Assembly: GCA_017474705.1 (NCBI GenBank)
Contig: JAFVHC010000200.1
Coordinates: forward strand, 1-6,447
From: Bacillota bacterium
GTDB lineage: Bacteria > Bacillota > Clostridia > Lachnospirales > Bianqueaceae
Direction of reading: 5' to 3'
Length of the DNA: 6,447 nucleotides
The first letter of the stretch is position 1; the number at the start of each line of letters is the position of its first letter. The notes under the pieces are model-generated. The model was not told the DNA's origin, did no database searches, and was given only the letters and a program-made list of their open reading frames with translations. The position numbers and the translations under genes were made by a program. Positions 1 through 4,749 of the stretch are shown here, in pieces.

Positions 1-65
1 AGCGCAGTTGGGAGCGCGTCTGACTGGCATTCAGAAGGTCACGGGTTCGAATCCCGTTATCTCCA
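1..65 (+). tRNA. tRNA-Ala(GGC), 5' end cut by window
   Basis: This is a partial alanine tRNA. The first eight or so bases (5' acceptor strand) lie before the window. Visible parts are the D-stem (2-5 with 14-17), the anticodon stem (19-23 with 31-35) with a seven-base loop and anticodon GGC at 26-28, the T-stem (41-45 with 53-57) with loop TTCGAAT, and the 3' acceptor strand TATCTCC followed by discriminator A65. T62 corresponds to position 70. If the missing strand has G at position 3, this makes the G3-U70 pair that marks tRNA-Ala. No CCA is encoded, so it would be added after transcription. It reads the alanine codon GCC. Confidence 0.93.
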
Positions 66-69
66 CTCA

Positions 70-101
70 AAAAATACCAGAGACTATTCTCTGGTATTTT
101 T
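70..101 (+). terminator. Rho-independent terminator of tRNA-Ala
   Basis: A perfect 14-bp stem (70-83 with 88-101) closes a four-base CTAT loop and ends in a run of five T. It starts five bases after the tRNA, so it clearly ends that transcript. The 5' arm begins with five A, so the structure also ends in T on the minus strand and could work in both directions. Confidence 0.88.
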
Positions 102-110
102 ACATCCAAG

Positions 111-120
111 GCAGATCTGC
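111..120. promoter_or_regulatory. 10-bp palindrome just before a ribosome binding site
   Basis: GCAGATCTGC is a perfect 10-bp palindrome directly in front of the Shine-Dalgarno sequence (GGGAGGT, 121-127) of the gene starting at 133. It could be a small operator or chance. No promoter elements are recognisable between the terminator and this gene, so the role is open. Confidence 0.2.
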
Positions 121-132
121 GGGAGGTGCAGT

Positions 133-435
133 ATGGCAGAAGAAATCAAAGATCAGGTCCAGAACGAGGAACCCACGGAAACGGTGGAAGAAACATCTGC
201 GACGGAGGAGCACAAAAGCCCTGTCGACGAGCCGTACCAGGTCTTCTCTTACAAAGAGCCGGAATCTTTCGAATACGGTGGCAATTATTTCGTCTATGGC
301 ATGGCCATCGGACTTGTCATCGGTATCATTCTGTTCTACCTGTTCGGCCAGAACAAGTATCTCCTCAGCATCGCCACGATCGGCGGCGCCATCATCGGTG
401 CATGCATGAAGAAAAAAGGCGGCTCCGGCAAGTAA
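133..435 (+). CDS. small acidic two-helix membrane protein, function unknown
   Basis: A 100-residue protein that I do not recognise. Residues 1-47 are strongly acidic (15 Asp/Glu against 3 Lys) and probably unstructured. Two hydrophobic segments follow, about 53-71 and 76-92, joined by a very short QNK turn. Both are rich in small residues: GMAIGLVIG in the first and GGAIIGA in the second, a pattern suited to tight helix packing. The tail KKKGGSGK is basic, so both ends are predicted to be cytoplasmic with a helical hairpin in the membrane. The start is supported by GGGAGGT at 121-127, five bases before the ATG. It lies between two tRNA genes. No promoter of its own is visible, and no terminator separates it from the tRNA-Pro promoter, so its transcript may run into the tRNA. 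Length, composition and Shine-Dalgarno favour a real gene; function is unknown. Confidence 0.82.
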   Translation: MAEEIKDQVQNEEPTETVEETSATEEHKSPVDEPYQVFSYKEPESFEYGGNYFVYGMAIGLVIGIILFYLFGQNKYLLSIATIGGAIIGACMKKKGGSGK

Positions 436-458
436 CGCAAATTTCTTCATTTTTGTCC

Positions 459-487
459 TTGACAAACCCATGGCACCGCGCTATACT
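459..487 (+). promoter_or_regulatory. sigma-70-type promoter of tRNA-Pro
   Basis: A perfect -35 box TTGACA (459-464) and a -10 box TATACT (482-487) are separated by an optimal 17 bp. The expected transcription start near 494 leaves a leader of about five bases before the tRNA at 499. This is the strongest promoter visible in the window, as expected for a stable RNA gene. Confidence 0.9.
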
Positions 488-498
488 AATATAGCTTT

Positions 499-573
499 CG
501 GAATGTAGCTCAGTTTGGTATGAGCGCTTGGTTCGGGACCAAGAGGCCGCAGGTTCAAGTCCTGTCATTCCGA
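499..573 (+). tRNA. tRNA-Pro(CGG)
   Basis: A complete 75-base proline tRNA. The acceptor strands CGGAATG (499-505) and CATTCCG (566-572) pair fully, with the C1-G72 pair typical of tRNA-Pro and discriminator A573. The D-stem is GCTC/GAGC. The anticodon stem is 527-531 with 539-543, and loop TTCGGGA gives anticodon CGG at 534-536. The T-arm is 549-565 with loop TTCAAGT. CCA is not encoded. It reads the proline codon CCG. Confidence 0.96.
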
Positions 574-579
574 TCATGA

Positions 580-630
580 AAAATCCAGTGTTTATGCGAA
601 TTGTACGCATCGACACTGGATTTTCTTTTT
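580..630 (+). terminator. Rho-independent terminator of tRNA-Pro, with inner hairpin
   Basis: An outer 12-bp stem (580-591 with 613-624) encloses a small inner hairpin (ATGCG 594-598 with CGCAT 606-610), separated by a two-by-two internal loop. The outer stem runs into TTTTCTTTTT at 621-630. It begins seven bases after the tRNA. The 5' arm starts with a run of A, so on the minus strand the stem is followed by five T. It may therefore also stop the convergent operon that ends at 851. Confidence 0.85.
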
Positions 631-732
631 GTCCGAAATCCCGAAATGATAAACATTTGGGAAACATTTCTCAGATTTTTCCATCTTCGACTATCTTAGT
701 ACTACTTTCTGGATGCACAGAATCGGTGAGCT

Positions 733-835
733 TCGCCATTTACGTTCCATTTGACGGATGGTGTTTTCTACGACGTAGTCCCATCGCCTATTTTACGTTC
801 TATTCAAAGGCTCTGATTTCTAGAACGTAATCGTC
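733..835. repeat. two imperfect tandem copies of a ~52-bp unit
   Basis: Copy A starts at about 733 and copy B at about 784. Shared blocks in the same order are TCGCC (733 and 784), ACGTTC (742 and 795), TTTCTA (765 and 817), ACGTA (773 and 825) and GTCCC near each 3' end, with offsets of 51-53 bp. Copy B carries a perfect 10-bp inverted repeat. Copy A has a degraded version of it plus a short CTACG-A-CGTAG palindrome at 768-778. The part before 733 shows only faint similarity (687-698) and is not counted as a third copy. Confidence 0.55.
793..830. repeat. 10-bp perfect inverted repeat in copy B
   Basis: TTACGTTCTA (793-802) and TAGAACGTAA (821-830) are exact reverse complements around an 18-base spacer. 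On the minus strand this could form a hairpin about 20 bases after the operon's last stop codon, but no T run follows. It would therefore be an RNA-stability or processing structure, or a protein site, rather than a standard intrinsic terminator. Confidence 0.5.
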
Positions 836-850
836 CCCCAACAAGAAATC

Positions 851-2377
851 TCACTTTGCCTTCTTCTCTTTACACAGTGCTTTTCCGATAGCCGTGCTGA
901 TGGAAGTGATCACTACGGTCGGCACTACGCAGAAGACGCAGGCAAGGATATAGTTGGGTGCAGCCAGGTAGTCCGGCAAATTGATATGCGCCAGACCGGC
1001 GATCCAGACGCCCAGCCGGATCACCAGATCCGTGATCGTCCAGCAGATCTGTGCACTGAAATCTGCCAGTTTCTCGATGGTGCGGAACAGGAACGCAACG
1101 ACCGGCTGTGTCAATGAAAAACCGATCTGCCGGTCCATCTGACCGAACATGTTCGTGATATCCATCATGGTGCCGGCTTGTGCGTTGATCAGCTGGCAAA
1201 ACACAAAGCTGATCATGGTGAAACTCAAGGTATACATGATGAATCTGCGCTTGTCTTCTTTGCCGGTGCAAATGATCCCCACCGCAAGATACAGTCCCAG
1301 ACCGATCAGTCCGCAGATCCAAAGTTCCATGGACGGCTGCAGCACTTTCATGACCAACGGGATGGCGACGCCGATCACAAACATGACCCAGCCCTTCATC
1401 TTACGGAAGGACAGGACCTGTTTGGTCTTGATCATGCTGATGATCTTCTGCACCAGGTTCACCACCAGGAAGATCAGGGTCAATGCCAGCCAGAACAGCA
1501 TCATGATCTGGCAGCCCATCCGCCACTTGACCAGGTAGAAAACTGCGTTGATCACCATGAAGGCGGTCGCCCACATGTAGATCCCATGCAGCTTGCCAAA
1601 GTAATTGACGTTCAGTTTGCCGCTGTACAGATATATGTACAGGATGAAACCGACCGGCACGATCAGCAGCAAGTGCGTCCAGTATCCTCCGATCATGTTC
1701 AGCAGGCACATACCGAAAGACAGAATGAAGCACACGAACAGTTCGCAAAAACCGGGCCGCTTCGTCATCTGGATACCGCTCCACGAGGCGAGCAAGCAGC
1801 AAGTGATCGCGATCCATATATGCTGGGTCTGCTCCGGTGTATGGAAAGAAGCCCAGACGGCGGGTATCATCAGAAGGCCGTAAGCCACCCACAGCATCGC
1901 CAATGCCCAGACCGGAAACGCGTTTTCATTGATCCGGTATGGCGTGGTATCGATCGAAGCGCTGCCACCGTAATAATACGGTACGCTGGGTATGCTGCCG
2001 TAATCCCCGTAAAGATCCGAGTAACTGCTGCCATAGGTGGTGTTGGTCGGCTGTCCATATGTGTAGGAATAGGTGGTCGTGCCATCGTCCAGAATGTTGT
2101 TATAGGTATAGGACTTGGTGGTCGATCCATCGCTGTTGTACGTGGTATAACCATCATCCAGGATGTTCTTATACGTGGTGCTCTTGGAGCCGTCGCTGTG
2201 ATAGGTCGTCGTACCGTTATCCAGAATATTGTTGTAGGTCGTACTTTTGGAACCATCACTGTGGTAGGTGGTGACGCCGTCATCGAGAAGATTTTTATAC
2301 GTCGTGCTCTTCGTACCATCATCATGATATGTGGTATACCCGTCATCGAAAAGATTCTTATAGGTCTTGTCCGCCAT
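851..2377 (-). CDS. multi-pass membrane protein with five N-terminal Tyr/Asp/Gly repeats
   Basis: A 508-residue protein of unknown function. Residues 5-107 are five repeats of about 21 residues with the consensus TY(K/N)N(I/L)LDDGxTTYHSDGSKST. The fourth is two residues longer and the fifth is cut short. A Tyr/Gly/Ser-rich linker follows (108-150). The rest is very hydrophobic, with likely membrane helices near 154-176, 187-204, 211-230, 235-253, 266-283, 290-313, 329-346, 353-371, 379-399, 444-463 and 476-498, and the tail KEKKAK is basic. A possible amphipathic or re-entrant stretch covers 425-437. There is no signal peptide, so the repeats precede the first helix and are probably cytoplasmic. 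The repeat pattern suggests short beta-hairpin units. Start: AAGGAAG lies seven bases before the ATG, 14 nt after the stop of the yhhN-like gene, so it is the last gene of the operon. No catalytic motif is recognisable. Confidence 0.85.
   Translation of the reverse strand: MADKTYKNLFDDGYTTYHDDGTKSTTYKNLLDDGVTTYHSDGSKSTTYNNILDNGTTTYHSDGSKSTTYKNILDDGYTTYNSDGSTTKSYTYNNILDDGTTTYSYTYGQPTNTTYGSSYSDLYGDYGSIPSVPYYYGGSASIDTTPYRINENAFPVWALAMLWVAYGLLMIPAVWASFHTPEQTQHIWIAITCCLLASWSGIQMTKRPGFCELFVCFILSFGMCLLNMIGGYWTHLLLIVPVGFILYIYLYSGKLNVNYFGKLHGIYMWATAFMVINAVFYLVKWRMGCQIMMLFWLALTLIFLVVNLVQKIISMIKTKQVLSFRKMKGWVMFVIGVAIPLVMKVLQPSMELWICGLIGLGLYLAVGIICTGKEDKRRFIMYTLSFTMISFVFCQLINAQAGTMMDITNMFGQMDRQIGFSLTQPVVAFLFRTIEKLADFSAQICWTITDLVIRLGVWIAGLAHINLPDYLAAPNYILACVFCVVPTVVITSISTAIGKALCKEKKAK
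2057..2365 (-). repeat. 63-bp coding repeats, five copies
   Basis: In-frame tandem repeats inside the membrane-protein gene. Copies lie at 2303-2365, 2240-2302, 2177-2239, 2108-2176 (69 bp, two extra codons) and 2057-2107 (shortened). The copies remain clearly similar at DNA level, with blocks encoding SDGSKST and DDGxTTY recurring with synonymous changes. The array therefore arose by duplication and may vary in number between strains. Confidence 0.85.
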
Positions 2378-2391
2378 CGTTCGTCTTCCTT

Positions 2392-3069
2392 TTATAAGAA
2401 TTGATGGATCGCCATCAGGTGCAGGCTCAGGGCGATCAGCAATTGTCCTGCATAGTACAGGCCGATATTGGTATTGCGCAGGCTCTGTTTGAACGTATCG
2501 CCGAAAGTGTTCAGGATCAATACGATGTCACTGATAAGGAACAGCAGCGCACCTGCGGCAAACACCTGCGTGAATCTGGAGGGTCCCGTGAACATATTCC
2601 CGATCGCGACGCAGTTCAGGAGCACGACGGCCCCGATATATACGACGCCAAAGATCTTGAAGGCCGGTTTCGCAGTGATCCGGCTGAAGATCCAGATCAT
2701 CAGGAGCGCCGTCAGGATGATGCCGATGATCACATACGTGAGCGTATAGAGCGACAGAGGCAGGATTGCAGCCAGATACAGGATGTGTCCAGCCAGGAAC
2801 ACCAGGATCCCCACCAGGAAGATGAGCTGCCCTTTCTTTGGGAACACCAGCCGCAGGTTCAGCAGCACATCGGCGATGCAGCCAAGGACGAGGCCCCAGA
2901 GGATCCGGTCCGATATGCTTCCTTTCGAAGCACAAAGGTACCCGAGGATCACGAAACACAGGGAAGCCAGCCCTTTCAGGACCACCGCGGGCACATACTT
3001 TTTCTTGCTCTCCTGATATAGGAAAACGCCTGCCAGGATGCAGCACAGGGGGATCAAAACAAACTTCAT
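2392..3069 (-). CDS. YhhN/TMEM86-family membrane protein (lysoplasmalogenase family)
   Basis: A 225-residue protein, hydrophobic throughout, with about eight membrane helices. It matches the YhhN family. Residues 59-72 read GLVLGCIADVLLNL and 173-184 GALLFLISDIVL; these hold the two membrane-embedded aspartates (D67, D181) typical of the family. GH at 94-95 and a final YYAGQLLIALSLH helix also fit. Characterised relatives hydrolyse the vinyl-ether bond of lysoplasmalogens to release a fatty aldehyde and a glycerophospho-compound. Substrate here is inferred, not shown. I chose ATG at 3069: AAGGAG lies six bases before it, and the next residues MKFVLIPLCC form the first helix. A longer reading to 3126 would add 19 polar residues overlapping the upstream acetyltransferase-like gene and lacks support. 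It is the fifth gene of the operon, 11 nt after the preceding stop. Confidence 0.87.
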   Translation of the reverse strand: MKFVLIPLCCILAGVFLYQESKKKYVPAVVLKGLASLCFVILGYLCASKGSISDRILWGLVLGCIADVLLNLRLVFPKKGQLIFLVGILVFLAGHILYLAAILPLSLYTLTYVIIGIILTALLMIWIFSRITAKPAFKIFGVVYIGAVVLLNCVAIGNMFTGPSRFTQVFAAGALLFLISDIVLILNTFGDTFKQSLRNTNIGLYYAGQLLIALSLHLMAIHQFL

Positions 3070-3075
3070 GGTCGT

Positions 3076-3081
3076 CTCCTT
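3076..3081 (-). promoter_or_regulatory. Shine-Dalgarno site overlapping upstream stop codon
   Basis: AAGGAG sits six bases before the ATG at 3069, and its first base is the last base of the TAA stop (3081-3083) of the upstream acetyltransferase-like gene. This fixes the start of the yhhN-like gene and suggests translational coupling. Confidence 0.75.
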
Positions 3082-3875
3082 TATGCCATATAATACTCTT
3101 TGGGGATCGTTTCTTCCTTGATGCACAGATCGTGATCCGTCTTCTGCCAGAGGAGCCGGACCGTATCCGTCATGCCCCGAGCGTCACAGACATATACCAA
3201 TGCGTTGCCCAGCCGGGCGTAACGGACCGCACCGGTGTATTCGAATGCTTCTTTGTAGTTCCCGTAATACTCTGAAACACAGGTGTCCGAAGCCGCGGTG
3301 AAGTGCGTGTGGAACGGCGGCGACTGCAGGATGTTGCCATCCTGATCCTTGATGGAAATGACGAAAGTCTTGGGATTCAGGCGGTCCGGTATGCCCAGCC
3401 GTTCATCCACGGAATGCAGGTAGGTGTTCTTGTCATGACCTACACCGATCAGCAGGACTTTGCCGTTTTCTTCATAGAGTCTGCTCAAAGCACCGCCCAC
3501 AGGGGCAGGAGAAGCCGACCGCTCCTCTCCCTGCACGTACTCGGCAGCGTTTTTCCCGAATACAGTGACCGAATGGGTCGGGTGCAGAGACCGCACGCCA
3601 TCCGGGCGGAACGCCGCCACCTTGGCCAGCGTCCCGATGCAGGGCACCGACGTTTTCACGTCATAGAATGGATGATCAGCCACCACATCGTCCCAGGTGT
3701 GGGTCGGCACGATGAAGAGTCCATCGGACAGATACTCCGCAAACGCATCGATCAGTCCGTCCGCTCCACCCTCGATCTCGCCGATCGCGCGAAGGGAACA
3801 ATGGATCGTGACCTTGTTGTCATGCCTGATGCCATTGTCCTGCAAAAATGTGAAAATATCGTTTTTTGTCAGCAT
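3081..3875 (-). CDS. AAC(3)-family N-acetyltransferase homologue
   Basis: A 264-residue protein of the aminoglycoside 3-N-acetyltransferase (Antibiotic_NAT) fold family, close to the usual family length of 260-280. Family marks are IHCSLRAIG (24-32), the strand ending VPTHTW (56-61), SLHPTHSV (96-103), and the block from GVGHDKNT (144-151) to LHSVDE (153-158), which is the best conserved part of AAC(3) proteins. Family members transfer an acetyl group from acetyl-CoA to an amine. H98, H101 and E158 are candidate active-site residues by family comparison. There is no signal peptide, so it is cytoplasmic. It sits 12 nt after amrS with AAGGA seven bases before the ATG, so it belongs to the operon. 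Operon context and a chromosomal setting without mobile elements suggest a housekeeping or biosynthetic substrate rather than drug resistance; that is inference. Confidence 0.87.
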   Translation of the reverse strand: MLTKNDIFTFLQDNGIRHDNKVTIHCSLRAIGEIEGGADGLIDAFAEYLSDGLFIVPTHTWDDVVADHPFYDVKTSVPCIGTLAKVAAFRPDGVRSLHPTHSVTVFGKNAAEYVQGEERSASPAPVGGALSRLYEENGKVLLIGVGHDKNTYLHSVDERLGIPDRLNPKTFVISIKDQDGNILQSPPFHTHFTAASDTCVSEYYGNYKEAFEYTGAVRYARLGNALVYVCDARGMTDTVRLLWQKTDHDLCIKEETIPKEYYMA

Positions 3876-3887
3876 TTTATATCCTTT

Positions 3888-4736
3888 TCAACAATTTCCT
3901 GTATAAACATAGTCCAGGTTTTCCCTGGCGATCTCTGCCAGATGATAGATTTTGGCGACGTCTGTCGCCCTCCGGTCCTGCATATGGAACCGTGGGAAGA
4001 ACCGGGAGATGTGGAGCGGCACGTCCTTTCCATCCGGGTTTTTCAATCCACTGACCCACTGGGACAATGCCCGCATCTCCTCTTCACTATCATTTTCTCC
4101 GGGCACGATCAAGGTCGTCAGCTCCACGTGACAGGTCCCTACCGCTTCCTCAATGAATGCCATGACCTGCTGCCGATCGCCGCCCAGGACCTCACGATAA
4201 TACCGATCGGTGAAACCTTTCAGATCGATATTCATCGCATCGATATAGGGCTTGATTTCTTCCAAAATGGCCAGCTCGGCGGTGCCGTTGGTGACCAAGA
4301 CGTTTTTCAGTCCTTCTTTTTGGGCCAGTCTGGCTGTATCCCGTACGAATTCATACCCAATCAGCGGTTCATTATAGGTGAAGGCGATGCCGATATTCCC
4401 TCTGGATCGTAATTGCAGAGCGATATCCACCAAGGCGTCCGGGCTGAACGTCTCCGCCTTCTCCGCAAACCTCCAGGCTTCCTTCGACCAGGAGATCTCG
4501 TGGTTCTGGCAGAAGGGGCACCGCAGATTGCAGCCGAAGCTGCCGACCGATAAGACTCTGCTGCCGGGGAAGAACCTGGCCAGTGGTTTCTTCTCGATGG
4601 GATCCAGCGCCAACGAGGTGATCCGTCCGTAATTATACGCTTCCACCCGGCCGTTCTTCGCGATACGGCCGCCGCAGAAGCCGATCTTCCCTTCCGCGAG
4701 ATCGCAATGCCGGAAACAAACGTCGCAAATTGCCAT
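3888..4736 (-). CDS. amrS: AmmeMemoRadiSam system radical SAM enzyme
   Basis: A 282-residue radical SAM protein related to pyruvate-formate-lyase activating enzymes. The N-terminus has four cysteines (C4, C7, C11, C21) that could bind another metal centre. DPIEKKPLARFFPG (45-58) leads into the radical SAM motif C69-NLR-C73-PF-C76, which binds the 4Fe-4S cluster that cleaves S-adenosylmethionine. FTYNEPLI, further on, fits the SAM-binding region of this group. The family is found with Memo and AMMECR1 proteins, as here: the fused Memo-AMMECR1 gene ends 13 nt upstream. The reaction is not known to me. The start is supported by TGGAGAG six to seven bases before the ATG. Alternatives such as a PFL or other glycyl-radical activase are less likely, because no glycyl radical enzyme is present and the partner genes match. 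Confidence 0.92.
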   Translation of the reverse strand: MAICDVCFRHCDLAEGKIGFCGGRIAKNGRVEAYNYGRITSLALDPIEKKPLARFFPGSRVLSVGSFGCNLRCPFCQNHEISWSKEAWRFAEKAETFSPDALVDIALQLRSRGNIGIAFTYNEPLIGYEFVRDTARLAQKEGLKNVLVTNGTAELAILEEIKPYIDAMNIDLKGFTDRYYREVLGGDRQQVMAFIEEAVGTCHVELTTLIVPGENDSEEEMRALSQWVSGLKNPDGKDVPLHISRFFPRFHMQDRRATDVAKIYHLAEIARENLDYVYTGNC

Positions 4737-4749
4737 AGCAACTCTCCAT

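Larger units (their letters stand above)
631..850. other. gene-free convergent intergenic region
   Basis: This stretch lies between the tRNA-Pro terminator (plus strand) and the end of the minus-strand operon. It is visibly more AT-rich than the flanking genes, and I see no open frame with a ribosome binding site. Its one structured part is an imperfect tandem repeat (733-835). No canonical hairpin-plus-T terminator for the minus-strand operon is present here. Confidence 0.7.

Noticed and set aside
1..630. tRNA genes as attachment sites of an integrated element
   Set aside because: No integrase gene is present and no direct repeat of either tRNA 3' end was found elsewhere in the window.
392..667. 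Minus-strand frame containing MTGLEPAAS-like residues
   Set aside because: This is the well-known spurious translation of the complement of a tRNA gene and its terminator.
733..835. Integron attC-like site
   Set aside because: Inverted arms are present, but the conserved core triplets and paired L/R boxes are not, and no integrase or gene cassette is nearby.
2057..2365. CRISPR array
   Set aside because: The repeats are coding, in frame, contiguous without variable spacers, and explained by the 21-residue protein repeat.
1178..2404. Long plus-strand open frame (408 codons) opposite the repeat membrane protein
   Set aside because: Its translation is rich in His, Asp and Gln in a pattern typical of the antisense of a hydrophobic gene. 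It has no ribosome binding site or family motif, and the minus-strand frame explains the region.
3070..3126. 19-residue upstream extension of the YhhN-family protein
   Set aside because: It overlaps the acetyltransferase-like gene and has no ribosome binding site, whereas the ATG at 3069 has AAGGAG at ideal spacing and starts directly with the first membrane helix.
3081..3875. Acquired antibiotic-resistance gene
   Set aside because: The family match is real, but tight operon spacing, composition like its neighbours and lack of mobile elements do not support recent acquisition.
3303..4412. Plus-strand open frame (369 codons) opposite the acetyltransferase and amrS genes
   Set aside because: It runs antisense through two genes with clear family motifs, shows no motif of its own and has no convincing start.
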